Below are positions 16,507 to 27,826 of a DNA stretch of 64,000 nt, piece by piece; the first letter of the stretch is position 1, and every line of letters begins with the position of its first letter. The DNA is from AP-15 sp963833745 (GTDB lineage Bacteria > Pseudomonadota > Alphaproteobacteria > ATCC43930 > CGMCC-115725), in the NCBI GenBank assembly GCA_963833745.1, contig CAWHZD010000003.1, positions 124,001 to 188,000 on the forward strand. Direction: 5' to 3'. The notes under the pieces were generated by a model. The model was not told the DNA's origin, did not search any database, and saw only the letters and a program-made list of their open reading frames with translations. Made by a program: the position numbers and the translations under genes.

Positions 16507-19151
16507 AAGAGCCCAAGCGGCCGTAGCGAGACGCCATGGACTGCAAGCCTTGCCGATCGAGGGGCTCGCTGCCCGTCTGGCCGGTGGTTTCTTGCAGCCT
16601 ATTGATCCCGACGCTCTCAAAGCCGCTGTCACAAAGGCGCTCTGCGCCGATCTTGGCGATCTGAATCGGATTAAAGAGTTGCCCGGGTTTCCGCGCGCCG
16701 CAGCGGCAACCCTGTCCAAGGCATGGACAGCAGGATTAAACCTCGCAAACCGCGCCGCGACCGCGGGGCCCGAGGCGGCGACCCGCTTGGCAGCGGTCGC
16801 ACGGCTGGAAGCCGAGGTGATTCGGCATTTGCCGCCGTCGATGTGCCGGCCGGCCGATCTTGTCGCTGCCGCGCTTCCGCGCGTATCCCATGCCCGCACG
16901 CTTTTCGGCCGGGTCGCTGTCCATGGCCGTACCGAAATGTCACCGGTCTGGCGACCGCTTCTCGCGGCGCTCGCGGCCGAGACCGAGGTGCGATGGATCG
17001 CCGGCCCCCGCTACGTGCCGCCCTGGGTTCACGAGCTCGGCATTCCGGTTGTGGAGGCGCCACGGGAATATCCGGAAGTTCACGCAGAATCGTGTGCCAG
17101 TCCGCGGCACGAGGCCCTCGAAGCACTGCGATGGGCGCGCGCCCTCGTCGCCGGTGGGAGTGCGCGGCCGGAGGAAATCGCCATCGCCGCTGCCTCTCCC
17201 GAGGAGTGGGACGATCATTTCCTCGCTCTCAGCCAGATGAGCGGCCTCGATCTTCACTTCGTCCATGGCAGAAAAGTTCTCACCACCCCCGATGGACAGT
17301 TAGCAGCTGCCCTGGCCGAGGTATTGCTGCGCGGCTTCAGCCACACGCGCATCGTCAGGCTGGCAAGCCTGTTGCGGACCCAAGGTAAAATACTGGCCGC
17401 ACTTCCTTCTGACTGGGCTCGTGCTCTACCGACCGAAGCCCCCTTGCTCGACGCCGCGCGATGGCGTCAGGTGTTATCGACCCTTAGCACCGATTCCTTC
17501 CGTGACGACGTCGACCACGCGGCGGCGCTGGGCGAGCTCGTCGACATCCTGGCCCGCGGCCTCAGAGAGGCAGCGGAAATCGGAGAACTCCTGCTCAAAG
17601 GTCGAAACCTGGCCATCTGGCGCATGGCCCTGACCGAGGGTCCCCCGCAGGCGCTGGACGTAACGTTGACCTCGCTCCGGCTGCCGGATGACGTTGCGCC
17701 CGAAGCTGCCATCATCTGGGCGCCGGCAGCCGCGCTCGCGGCCGTGCCCCGCCCCTTCGTCAGGCTCATCGGCCTGTCCTCGCGCGCCTGGCCCCGGCAC
17801 GCCAGCGAGGATCCTCTTCTTCCGGACCACATCGTCCCCACCCACGAGCTCGAACCTCTGCCCGTGCACGACGCTGACCGGCGGGATTTCGAAACAATTA
17901 GCCGCACAACCGCGCGCCAGGTTTCCTGCACCCGCTCTCGGCGCGATGCCGAGGGACGTTTAAACGGCGTCTCGCCCCTGTATCCCGCCGACTTGCCAGA
18001 AATGCACCGCCAACGCGCCCGCATACCCGAGCATGCAGCAGGATGGTCCGATCGGCTATTCGCACGCCCGGCCGAATTCGAGGCCTTACCCGAGGCAGAC
18101 TCCGCCATTTCCTGCTGGATCGACTGGCATACCGAGCGGCTGACCCCGCATGACGGTCTCATTCGCCGTAATCATCCCGTCGTGGTGGGAGCCCTTCAAC
18201 GCCAGCAATCGGCGACTTCGCTCGTGAAATTGCTGCGCGATCCACTCGGCTATCTCTGGCAGTACGCTTTCGGCTGGCACGAACCCAGCGAGACCGAAGA
18301 CCCGCTTCTGCTCGACGCCCTGGCATTCGGCAATCTCGTGCATGCCGTATTGCAGACTGCCGTTTGCCGCCTGGAGGCGTCCGGCGGCTTTTCCGTGGCT
18401 ACTGCGCGCGCAATAGAGACCGCGCTCGACACTGCGCTGGATACCGTTGCGACGGACTGGGAGCAGTCGCAGCCGACTCCGCCGCCAGTGATCTGGCGGA
18501 GAAAAACTGCAGGATATCCGCAACCTCGCGCTCGTCGCCCTTACCTTCTCCGAGCCCCCGCTGTCCGGCCAGCGGAGCTGGGCCGAAATCCCGTTCGGCG
18601 GCGATGGCCGCGCAGGCGACCTTACACTCGAGGACCACGCAAAGCTTCCCTGGGACCCGATGGCGCCCGTCGTCATTCCGGGCACCAATCTGCGCATCGG
18701 CGGCAGCATTGACCGCCTCGATCTGGCGGCAGACGGAAAAACCGCCCGCGTTACCGACTATAAATCCGGCCGGCCGCCAGGCCAGAACAGGGAGCTGGTG
18801 CTCAAAGGCGGCGCCGAACTCCAGCGTTGCCTTTACGCCTTTGCCGTCCGGTCCCTCCTGCCGCAGGTCAGCGGTATCAGCAGTCGGCTCCTCTACCTCA
18901 AAGCAGCCGATGACGGGCTCTATTCTCTTTCTGATCCGGATGACGTGCTGTCCGAGCTAGCCGAATTTGCCGCCGCTGCGGTTCGTCTCGCTACGGCCGG
19001 CAACCTGCTACCCGGACCTGCCGCCGCCGACACCTATAACGATTTCGCCTTCGCTTTGCCGGGCGGCGCAAAGGAGAGCTATTTCAACCTGAAATTCCCT
19101 CTTATCGGCGCGTGCCTGGCCGATCTCGCCCCGCTCTGGGGGATGGAATGA
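16472..19151 (+). pseudogene. addB: AddB-like helicase/PD-(D/E)XK nuclease, frameshifted
   Basis: The frame is protein-like from about 16472 (TVITHSRLAWRHERAQ) though the first usable start is a TTG at 16550, so the true 5' end is unclear or damaged. A long degenerate helicase-like region (SATSLVKLLRDPLGYLWQY, FGNLVHAVLQ) leads to a RecB-type nuclease with GGSIDRLDLAADGKTARVTD, YKSG and ELQRCLYAFAV, i.e. the H, D, D-x-K and Q residues of the fold. The frame breaks in an A5 run at 18502-18506; dropping one A joins both halves. In AddAB this subunit pairs with AddA in double-strand-end resection. The stop overlaps the next start as ATGA. Confidence 0.8.
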
Positions 19152-20287
19152 TGCCGGACCGCCATCACCCCCTTGCCCTTCCTGATGCTGGCGCGCGGCA
19201 GCGGGCGCTGCTGGACTACAGCGCAACCCTGCTCGTCGAGGCAGGCGCAGGCAGCGGCAAGACCGCCCTTATGGCCGGACGCGTCGCTCTCATGCTGGCC
19301 CATGGCATTCGGCCGCGCGACATTGTCGCGGTGACTTTTACCGAGGCGGCCGCCGCCGAACTACTCGAACGCATCGAGCGCTTCGTCGCCTCTCTTGCCG
19401 CCGGCACCGTCCCCCGTGAATTGGCCCAAGCTCTGGAAACCGGCCTTTCGACGGACCAGCGCGCGGCCGTTACAGCCGCGAGGACATCCCTTGAGGAAAT
19501 CACTTGCACAACTATTCACGGTTTTTGCCAGCAGCTCATCAAGCCGTACCCGATCGAGGCCGGCATCGATCCCGGAGCCACGATCATCGATCCGGCAGCC
19601 GCCGATCTCGCCTATCAGGATTTAATGACGGCCTGGCTGTCGGCCCGCTTCGGGCGTGCGCGCAGCGACGATGGTCTTGGCCGAATTCCGGCGATGACAG
19701 GGCTTGGCGGCGAAGACGATTTCTTTGCCGAGCTTCTCGCCATCGCGCCGGACGAGGCTGTCACGCTTATTGGCGACGCCGCCAATTTTCTAAAGATCAA
19801 ACGGACCGCCCGCGCTCCCCGCGCCGAGCTGGACGCGGATATCCTCGGACAGCTTTCACAAGGGATACGCGACTTCGCCAACTGGTATGCCGGCTGTGGC
19901 ATTACCGAACCGGCGACCCACGAGTGTATTGCCGATCTCACCCGATTCCAGACGGTGCTCGACGCCGCTCTCGGCGCTCCCATCACCGGGCGTGTTATTG
20001 CCCGTCTGTTGCTGCATGTGCCGCCTGATTGCTCCCACAGCAAGCAACCACGCTTTAAAGCGTTCCAAAACAAAGGTAAATGGCAGGCTGCCGCGTGCGC
20101 GACCGGAGTCGCCAAGGCGCGCGGTGAGCAACTCTGCGCCATTGCAAAAGCCATCTACGACCGCTGCAGCGACGCTTACCAGAGTTTCAATGCCCATGTC
20201 GCCGCGGCCGCCATGGCTCGTTTCGTCGGTGAATTCGACACCCTCAGGGCGCTCTACGCCAACTATGCGGCGCGGCAAACAGGTTGA
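19148..20287 (+). pseudogene. addA: AddA-like UvrD helicase, N-terminal part
   Basis: From ATG 19148 the protein shows superfamily-1 motifs: Walker A VEAGAGSGKTALMAG, motif Ia AVTFTEAAAAELLERI and TTIHGFCQQLI. It is translationally coupled to the addB-like gene. The frame stops at 20287, a few bases before an IS21 element; the rest of the helicase resumes at about 22917. It would supply the ATPase of an AddAB-type resection complex if whole. Confidence 0.85.
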
Positions 20288-20442
20288 GAGGCGGGCGTCA
20301 ATCAGGATGAGAAAGTGTCGCCGGATGCGTGACAGCAGGAGGGCGTAGCCCGACTGACGTTGCGAATCCGGCGAACGGTGTGCCCCTGGAAGGGGCGCGT
20401 TGTCTGGCGGTCGCGGCCGGCCGGATAGGAAGCGAGTTCTTC

Positions 20443-21990
20443 ATGCCGATGAGGAACCGCCCCTTGCCCGGTCGCCACATCACCGATTGCCAGATGAGGC
20501 TGTTCATGAGTTTCCGCCAGACCGAAACGGCGAGCGTTGCCGCGGCCAAAGCCGGGTTCAGCGCCGCCACCGCCTATCGCATCGAACAGGACCCGCGGCT
20601 CCCGTCACAACGGAAAGCACCGCGCGGGCGCCGGCGGCATGACCCGCTCGCTGCGGTTTGGGATAGTGAGGTGGTGCCCCTGCTCAAGAGCGCCCCGGGC
20701 CTGCGGCCGATCGCCATTTTCGACGAGATCCGGCGGCGCCATCCCGAGACTGGCGCCGGCATCCGCCGCACCTTGGAGCGGCGCATCCGCTCGTGGCGGG
20801 CGCTGTACGGCGCCGAGCAGGACGTCATCTTCCGGCAGGAACATCCGCCAGGCCGGCTCGGGCTGTCCGATTTCACCGAGATGCGCGATCGCGGCGTCAG
20901 CATCGCCGGCGCGCCGCTCGATCATCGGCTCTACCATTTCCGGCTGGCCTTCTCGGGCTGGGAGCACGCCCATGTCGTGCTCGGCGGCGAAAGCTTCGTG
21001 GCGCTGGCCGAGGGGTTGCAGAACGCGCTGTGGGCGCTCGGCCTCGCACCCTTGCAGCATCGTAGCGACAGCCTGTCGGCGGCCTTCCGCAACCTCGACC
21101 GTGACGCGCGGGAGGATCTCACGCGTCGCTACGAGGCGCTGTGTGCCCATTACGGCATGGAGCCGACCCGCAACAATCGCGGCGTGGCGCACGAGAACGG
21201 CTCGATCGAAAGCCCGCACGGCCATCTCAAGCAGGCGATCGAGGACGCGCTCCTGCTGCGGGGCACGCGCGACTTCGTCGATCTGAATGCCTATCGTCGT
21301 TTCATCGACGAGATCGTCGGGCAGCGCAACGTTCGCAACAATAAGCGCCTCGATCTCGAGCGCTCGGCCCTGCAATTGCTGGCGGCGCGGTGGACGACGG
21401 ATTACGAGGAGACGTTCGTCAGTGTCACCTCGACGAGCGGCTTCATCCTCAAGAGGGTGTTCTATTCGGTGCCGTCGCGCCTGATCGGCCATCGGCTGCG
21501 CGTGCGGCTCTACGATGACCGGCTGGAATGCTTCCTCGGCGCGACGCCGCTGATGACGCTGCGGCGCGGACGTCCGCACGCCGACCGCAAGCACGGTCAC
21601 GTGGTCGATTACCGGCACGTCATCCATGCCCTGCGCTGCAAGCCGATGGCCCTGCTCAACCTGGTCTATCGCGAGCAGCTCTTTCCGCGCCGTGCTTATC
21701 AGCGCGCCTTCGAAGCGCTGCTGGAGGGCGGCGGCGAGAAGCCGGCGTGCCGCACCATGGTCGGGCTGCTGGCGCTGGCCCATGATCGGGCTTGCGAGGC
21801 CGAACTCGCCGAGGCCATCGAGGCCGAGCTCGATGCCGGCAGATTGCCCGATCTCGGTCTGCTCGAACGACGCTTCGCGCCCGATCCCGCCGCCATTCCC
21901 GACATCGCCGTCGAATTGGTGCCGCTGCATCTTTACGACGAGCTCGGCACCGTCCGGCCCCTGGACCAAGCACTGGGGGGTGCAGCATGA
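20443..21990 (+). CDS. istA: IS21 transposase IstA
   Basis: The 515-residue IstA has an N-terminal helix-turn-helix (ASVAAAKAGFSAATAYRIEQ), an integrase-type DDE core (GLSDFTEMRDRGVSIAGAP, LQHRSDSLSAAFRN, NGSIESPHGHLKQAIEDALL) and the C-terminal beta-barrel region. ATG 20443 is used; the frame is open to 20329. It overlaps istB by four bases. Confidence 0.93.
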   Translation: MPMRNRPLPGRHITDCQMRLFMSFRQTETASVAAAKAGFSAATAYRIEQDPRLPSQRKAPRGRRRHDPLAAVWDSEVVPLLKSAPGLRPIAIFDEIRRRHPETGAGIRRTLERRIRSWRALYGAEQDVIFRQEHPPGRLGLSDFTEMRDRGVSIAGAPLDHRLYHFRLAFSGWEHAHVVLGGESFVALAEGLQNALWALGLAPLQHRSDSLSAAFRNLDRDAREDLTRRYEALCAHYGMEPTRNNRGVAHENGSIESPHGHLKQAIEDALLLRGTRDFVDLNAYRRFIDEIVGQRNVRNNKRLDLERSALQLLAARWTTDYEETFVSVTSTSGFILKRVFYSVPSRLIGHRLRVRLYDDRLECFLGATPLMTLRRGRPHADRKHGHVVDYRHVIHALRCKPMALLNLVYREQLFPRRAYQRAFEALLEGGGEKPACRTMVGLLALAHDRACEAELAEAIEAELDAGRLPDLGLLERRFAPDPAAIPDIAVELVPLHLYDELGTVRPLDQALGGAA

Positions 21991-22760
21991 AGACGACCGA
22001 TCCGATCGACGCCGCCCGTCTCGCGCTGCTCCTCGCCGAGTTGCGACTTCCCGCCGTCAAGCAGGTCTGGGCCGACCTCGCCGCTCAGGCCGACAAGGAG
22101 GGCTGGCCGGCGGCCCGCTTCCTTGCCGCCTTGGCCGAGCATGAGATGGCCGAGCGCAGCCGTCGCCGCATCGAACGCCATCTCGCCGAAGCCCGGCTAC
22201 CGCCCGGCAAGACCATTGACACCTTCGACTTCGAGGCCGTCCCGGTCGTCAGCAAGGCCCAGGTCATGGCGCTGGCGGCCGGTGATGCCTGGTTGGACAA
22301 GGGCGCCAATTTGATCCTGTTCGGGCCGCCCGGCACCGGCAAGAGTCACTTGGCGGCAGCTCTCGGCTTCGCCCTCGTCGAAAATGGCTGGCGCGTGCTG
22401 TTCGCCCGGACCACCGACCTCGTCCAGCGGCTGCAAATCGCCCGCCGCGAACTCGCTCTCGAAGCTGCCATCGCCAGGCTCGACAAATACCATCTGCTGA
22501 TCCTCGACGACCTCGCCTATGTCACCAAGGATCAGGCCGAAACCAGCGTCCTATTCGAGCTGATCGGCGCCCGATACGAGCGGCGATCCCTGCTGGTCAC
22601 CGCCAACCAGCCGTTCGGCGAATGGGGAAAGATCTTCCCCGACCAGGCGATGACGCTGGCCGTCGTCGATCGCCTGGTCCACCACGCCACGATCTTCGAG
22701 ATGAACGTCGAGAGCTATCGACGCCGCACCGCCCTGGAACGCAAACGCGGCTTCAGCTGA
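21987..22760 (+). CDS. istB: IS21 helper ATPase IstB
   Basis: The 257-residue AAA+ protein has Walker A ILFGPPGTGKSHLAAAL, Walker B LLILDDLAYV and the sensor region VTANQPFGEWGKIF. IstB assists IstA in target choice. The frame runs upstream to 21792, but ATG 21987 overlapping the istA stop (ATGA) is the family's usual coupled start. Confidence 0.93.
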   Translation: MKTTDPIDAARLALLLAELRLPAVKQVWADLAAQADKEGWPAARFLAALAEHEMAERSRRRIERHLAEARLPPGKTIDTFDFEAVPVVSKAQVMALAAGDAWLDKGANLILFGPPGTGKSHLAAALGFALVENGWRVLFARTTDLVQRLQIARRELALEAAIARLDKYHLLILDDLAYVTKDQAETSVLFELIGARYERRSLLVTANQPFGEWGKIFPDQAMTLAVVDRLVHHATIFEMNVESYRRRTALERKRGFS

Positions 22761-22916
22761 CGGCCCAGCGACAAGCAAGACTGGCATCTCAGTGTCGCGC
22801 CGCGACACTCAAATCGCCGCGCGCCCTCTTGCGCGACAATAACAACGCGACGATCATAGCCGCGCCGCGACGCCGGGATTCTCATCCTGATTGTCGCCGT
22901 CTTCCCATCCTGATTG

Positions 22917-25282
22917 CCGCGCTACACCAACTACAAGCGCCAGGCGGCTTTGCTCGATTTCGACGACCTTCTCCACCACGCGCGGGATCTGCTCGTTCAC
23001 GATCCTGGCGTGCGCCAGGCCCTCGCCCGCCGCTATCCACGCATTCTCGTGGACGAGTTTCAGGACACCGACCCCCTGCAGGCCGAAATCCTCTGGCTGC
23101 TATGCGGCGAAGGAGCGGAAGGCGAGCTATGGACCGCCCGAAGGCTGCGTCCGGGCAGCCTGTTTCTGGTCGGGGATCCCAAACAGGCGATCTACCGCTT
23201 TCGCGGCGCCGACGTTGACACCTACCTGGAGGCAAAACGCACCCTTCTCGCGCAAGGTGCTGATAGCATCGTCGAAATTACGGCAAACTTCCGATCCCGG
23301 GAGCCCATCCTCGATTTTGCCAATGACCGTTTCCAGCCGCTTTTGTCAGAAGCGGCCGGACAGCCCGGCTTCACTCGACTGGCGGCGATCCGCGCGGCTT
23401 CCCCCGACGGCCATGCCGTCGCCTGCTTCGAAGTCCCGATCGACGACAGCCTGAAAGACAGCAAGGGCAAACTCGATGCCGAGCTCGTCCGCGAGCACGA
23501 AGCGATCATCGTGGCCGAGATCGTTCAACGGCTCATCGGGAATTATCAAATCTGGGACAGCCGGACCCAGACCATGCGGGTCTGCCGCGCCGGCGATATC
23601 GCCCTCCTCGCCCCCACCGGCGCCAGCCTTTGGCGATACGAGCGCGCCCTTGAACGTCACCAGGTGCCGGTCGCGTCACAGGCCGGCAAAGGTTTTTTCC
23701 GCCGTCAGGAAGTCCAGGATCTGATCGCCTTATCCCGCGCCATTGCCGATCGGCGCGACACACTGGGATTTGGCGCCCTTCTTCGGGGTCCCCTTGTCGG
23801 GTTGACTGAAGAGGACATCGCTGACGCCATTGCGGCGTTGCCAGCCTCAGAAGGCGGGCCTCCGCCACGGCTTCATCTAGGGACAGATCGCAGTGCGATC
23901 GCCCACCCCGTTCTCGGCCGTACGCTTGAGGTGCTCCAGAGCCTTGCCCGCAAGGCGCGCCGCACAACGCCTTACCAGATCATCGCGGAGGCCATCGAGG
24001 TTCTCAATATTCGCCCCATCCTACGAGCGCGTTACCCCCTTACTTCCGAACGCGCCCTGGCCAATGCCGAGCTGTTCCTCGAAATGGCGCGCGCTTAGGA
24101 CGGCCGCGGCCTCGCGGCCTTTACGCTCGCCATGAGACAGAATTGGGAAGACGCCGAAGCCCAGGTCGAAGGCCGCCCCGATGCGGAAGCCGAGTCTGTC
24201 CAGATCATCACGATGCATCTGGCCAAGGGGCTCGAATGGCCGATCGTTATCCCGATCAATTCGCCGACCGAACTTTATGACGACACAAGCTTTTTGCACC
24301 GGCGGCGGGACGACACGGTGCATTTCAAGATCCTTGACCAGGCCCCGGCTGATTATGAGCAAGTCAAGACTGACGAAAAAGAACAGCTCCGCCGCGAGCG
24401 CGTGCGCCTGTGGTACGTCGCGATAACCCGCGCCTGCGATCTCCTCCTCCTACCGCGGCAAAGCGAGCGGAAGCCCAATGACTGGATGAGCGTCGTCGAC
24501 CTCAGGCTTGACGATCTGCCGAAATTCGACCCCCGGTCAATCGTGTATGCCCCGGTCCGTGACGCCGTCGAGGAGCCGGAAAATACCCAGGACGAAACGA
24601 CCTGGCGCGGCGAGGCGGTCACCATTGCTGTGACCCGCCGCGCTATCGTATGGCGCAGCCCAAGCCGCCACGAGGGGTCGCCAGACGCCGCGCCGCGGCC
24701 CGAACGTGACGAGATCTTTTCCGATGCCACGGCTATCTCCGAGCAGCTTCCCCCGACTTCGGACACTGCCGCCGTCGCGAGCGCGGTCCGCGGTAGCCGC
24801 GAGCGCGGCCTCGTCGTGCACAAGTTGCTCGAGGAAGTGCTGACCGGGGAGACTGTCGAGCAGTCGTCGACGCGCTTGAAATTCGGGCAAGAGACCTGCT
24901 GGCCCAGCTCAGCATATCCGAAGCCGACCGGCCGGAGGACGGGCCCTACACTCCCGAGCTGGTGGCGACGACCTTGCGGGCCCTCGTCATACCCGAGATT
25001 GCTGCATGCCGGAGCCGGTTACTGCCCGAGCTGACGGTCTTCTCGGCAGAGGCCGATGAGGATCGTACGACGTATGTCGGCGGCATCGCCGACGCCGTGG
25101 CCTATCAGCCCACCGGAGTGATCGACCTGGTCATCGACTGGAAAACCGACGTCAGCCCTGCCGCCCAGCAGATAGACCTCTATCGCGAGCAAATGCGTGA
25201 CTACCTCGTCGCGACCGGCGCGTCCGAGGGCCTGCTTGTGTTTGTGACGACGGGTGAAATCATCCGTGTATGGCCAGTCTAA
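22917..25282 (+). pseudogene. addA: AddA-like helicase, C-terminal part, with nonsense and frameshift
   Basis: Resumes at RYTNYKRQAALLDFDDLLHH and contains the Walker B RILVDEFQDTDPLQAE, motif III LVGDPKQAIYRFRGAD, motif IV ITANFRSREPILDFAN, motif V ITMHLAKGLEWPIVI, motif VI LWYVAITRACDLLL and a RecB-type nuclease end (VIDLVIDWKTDVSPAAQQ). An in-frame TAG at 24096-24098 sits in ARA*DGRGLAAF, and one base appears lost near 24861 before EIRARDLLAQL. Together with IS21 upstream and IS256 28 bases after the stop, the gene is clearly dead. Confidence 0.85.
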
Positions 25283-25310
25283 CTGCCAACCGCCGGTACG
25301 AACCGGGTTG

Positions 25311-26724
25311 GAGCTATCGCCAAATCTTGGTGATGGCCTGAGGGATCAGGCGGCGGCGGTTTGGGATTGCGAGGACGCGGGGTTGGCGGCGACTTCGATC
25401 CCGTCGGTGAACCTGACACCTTGAATGAGCTTGGGCAACTGGTTGTGGCCATCGAGCCTGCGCCAGCTTTTCTGCGCCGCATCGACCAGCTTGAACACCA
25501 TGGCGAGCGCCGTCTTATTCGAGAGGCAGCCCTTCGAGCGGATCGTGCGGTGCCGCACGGTGGCAAAGGTGCTCTCGATCGGGTTCGAGGTCCGCAGGTG
25601 TTTCCAGTGTTCGGCAGGGAAATCGTAAAATGCGAGCAGGGCCTGGCGATCCTTTGCCAGGCACTCGGCGGCCTTATCGTATTTCAACTCGTAGGCTGCG
25701 ATGAAGGCGTCGAACGCGGCCTCGGCGTCCTTGCTCGTCTCCGCCATCCAGATCTCCTGTAATGCCCGCTTGGCTTTCGGCTGCTGGCTCTTCGGCAGTT
25801 TGTTGAGGACGTTGGCGGTCTTGTGCACCCAGCAGCGTTGCTCGCGTGTGATCGGCCACAGCTCGCCGAGCGCCTTCCAGAAGCCAAGCGCGCCGTCGGC
25901 GACGGCGAGTTCGGGCGCGACCGCCAGACCTCGGTTCTTCAAATCGAGCAGCAGTTCACGCCAATCCTGCGCGCTCTCGCGCGCGCCGTCGATAAAGCCG
26001 AGCAGCTCCTTCCTGCCCTCCGGCGTCGCGCCGATGATGACCAGGATGCATTGCTTGGCGTCTTCAAGACGGGCCTGCAGGTAAATGCCGTCGGCCCACA
26101 CATAGACGTAATGCTTGGCCGACAAATCGCGCTTCCTCCAGTGCTCGTGCTCGTCGATCCAGACCTCCTTCAGCCGAGCAATAGTCGAGGCCGACAGGCC
26201 CGGTGCATCCTTGCCGAGCAGGGCAGAAAGCGCCTCCTCGAAATCGCCGGTCGAGATGCCCTTCAGGTAAAGGATCGGGATCAGCACCTCCAGGCTCCGC
26301 GAGCGCCGCGCATACGGCGGCAGGATCGCGGGTGTGAAGCGGATGCGCCCGGCATCATCGGCAGCGCCACGGTCGCGCACGCGGGGTTGGCGCACGCCGA
26401 CCGGGCCGATGCCGGTCATCACCTCGCGTTCAGGCAGGTGCCCGTGCCGGACCACGCGGCTCAGGCCAGTAGCGGTCCTCAGATCGACATGCTTGGCGAG
26501 GAATTCGGCCACCTCGGCCTCGATCGCTTGGGCCAGCAGGGCCCGCGCTCCGTTGCGCAGCACCTCGGTGAGCGGGTCGGCGAATGACCCTGGTTGAAGC
26601 AGCTTGACGACGTTAGCATCGGACACGGCGTATCACTCCTTTGCTGGAGAAGTGGAGGCGCGAACACCCCCACGATACGCCGCCTTCATCCCGTCAGCCC
26701 GTCACCAACTTCCGCGCATAGCTC
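25311..26724 (-). mobile_element. IS256-family element, copy 2
   Basis: 1414 bp, inverted relative to copy 1, flanked by 9-bp repeats ACCGGGTTG (25302-25310 and 26725-26733). The right-type end reads GAGCTATCGCCAAATCTTGG, with A where copies 1 and 3 have G. It lies just after the broken addA gene. Confidence 0.95.
25346..26626 (-). CDS. IS256-family transposase (copy 2)
   Basis: Encodes the same 426-residue protein as the copy at 12957-14237, with all catalytic motifs and the same GTG start. Intact. Confidence 0.95.
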   Translation of the reverse strand: MSDANVVKLLQPGSFADPLTEVLRNGARALLAQAIEAEVAEFLAKHVDLRTATGLSRVVRHGHLPEREVMTGIGPVGVRQPRVRDRGAADDAGRIRFTPAILPPYARRSRSLEVLIPILYLKGISTGDFEEALSALLGKDAPGLSASTIARLKEVWIDEHEHWRKRDLSAKHYVYVWADGIYLQARLEDAKQCILVIIGATPEGRKELLGFIDGARESAQDWRELLLDLKNRGLAVAPELAVADGALGFWKALGELWPITREQRCWVHKTANVLNKLPKSQQPKAKRALQEIWMAETSKDAEAAFDAFIAAYELKYDKAAECLAKDRQALLAFYDFPAEHWKHLRTSNPIESTFATVRHRTIRSKGCLSNKTALAMVFKLVDAAQKSWRRLDGHNQLPKLIQGVRFTDGIEVAANPASSQSQTAAA

Positions 26725-26836
26725 ACCGGGTTGCTGCTCAACTTGAGATTCATTTCCCTGACCTAGCGCGCAGCCAACCTGGCAGACTTTATCGAGTCGA
26801 CCCGCTAAAACCATTCAGAACGGGCAGAAGGATGAG

Positions 26837-26941
26837 ATGACGGATGAAAATACACCCGAACCGCTGCTGGAGACGGCAATGAGCAACAGTGGCCGTCTCC
26901 TCCAACACCTGAAACCAGGTACACTAGCCGCCCAATGGCCG
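26837..26941 (+). pseudogene. Small gene upstream of the SMC-like ATPase, 5' part
   Basis: ATG 26837 has AAGG five bases upstream and reads MTDENTPEPLLETAMSNSGR and on to LAAQWP at 26941, where IS21 element B begins. The reading frame continues exactly in register at 29459. The joined product is about 69 residues, acidic and helical, of unknown function. Confidence 0.55.
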
Positions 26942-27061
26942 TGACAATGAATATTGGCCCACTTACGCTGACGAATTCTGGCCCACCCCCGGTGTCTTTG
27001 ACCTGCTGAGCCGGGCCGAGGCCGGGCTCAGCAGGTCAGCGTCGCTTTTCCATCCTCTCCT

Positions 27062-27826
27062 TCACGTTTTGCCGCCCTTTCGTTGTGCCGTGGTCCGGCG
27101 GAACCGGTAGGAGTCCGCGCCGGTGGTGATGATGTGCGCCTGGTCGGTCAGACGATCGATCAGCGCCTTGCACAGCCGCGGATTGGGGATCACCTGCGAC
27201 CACTCGGAGAATGGCAGGTTGGTGGTGACGATCACCGCCGCTTTTTCGGCGCGGTCGGCGACCACCTGGAACATCAGCTCGGATGCGGTTTCGGCGAGCG
27301 GGACGTAGCCCAGTTCGTCGATACAGATCAGATCGAGCCGTTCCCACCGGCCCAACGCGCGGCTGAGTTGGTTGGCATGCGTCGCCTCCGCCAGTTCGTT
27401 GATCAGCGCCGTCGCGGTGGTGAATCGCACCCGCCGGTGCTGGCGGCAGGCCGCCACGCACAAGCCCGTCGCCAGATGGGTTTTCCCCGTCCCGGCCTCG
27501 CCGACCAGCAGGATCGGTTCAGCCTTGGCCACGTAATCGCCCTCAGCCAGCGTGCGCAGTTGCGCAGCCGAGACGCCGGAGTGGTCAAACTCGAACCCAT
27601 CCAGCGTCTTCATCCGCGGCAGCTTCGCCTCATGCAGCAGCCGGGTGATGGCGCGGCTCTCCCGCTCCTCCATCTCGGCCGCCAGCAGCGCCTCGAGGTA
27701 ACCCAGATGGGATTGGTTTTCTCGCGTGGCGGCATCGGCCAGACGGGAGAACTGCGTGCCGATCGTTGGCATCCGCAACGTCTTGCAGTGCTGACGGATG
27801 GCCTGATCCTGAAGCTCGGCCATCAT
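27062..27826 (-). CDS. istB: IS21 helper ATPase IstB (element B)
   Basis: The 254-residue AAA+ protein has Walker A ILLVGEAGTGKTHLATGL, Walker B LICIDELGYVPLAE and VIVTTNLPFSEWSQVI. Start ATG 27826 overlaps the istA stop; the longer open frame upstream lies inside istA and is rejected. Confidence 0.92.
   Translation of the reverse strand: MMAELQDQAIRQHCKTLRMPTIGTQFSRLADAATRENQSHLGYLEALLAAEMEERESRAITRLLHEAKLPRMKTLDGFEFDHSGVSAAQLRTLAEGDYVAKAEPILLVGEAGTGKTHLATGLCVAACRQHRRVRFTTATALINELAEATHANQLSRALGRWERLDLICIDELGYVPLAETASELMFQVVADRAEKAAVIVTTNLPFSEWSQVIPNPRLCKALIDRLTDQAHIITTGADSYRFRRTTAQRKGGKT

Larger units (their letters stand above)
20299..22916 (+). mobile_element. IS21-family element A, within addA
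   Basis: The ends begin CAATCAGGATGAGAA on the left and, inverted, CAATCAGGATGGGAA on the right, with a further internal copy of the repeat at 22879-22893, typical of the multiple end repeats of IS21. It carries istA and istB. No clean target duplication is seen, and the flanking addA sequences overlap in content, so recombination may have followed insertion. Confidence 0.88.

Noticed and set aside
20605..21969. A 454-aa minus-strand ORF
   Set aside because: Antisense shadow of istA.
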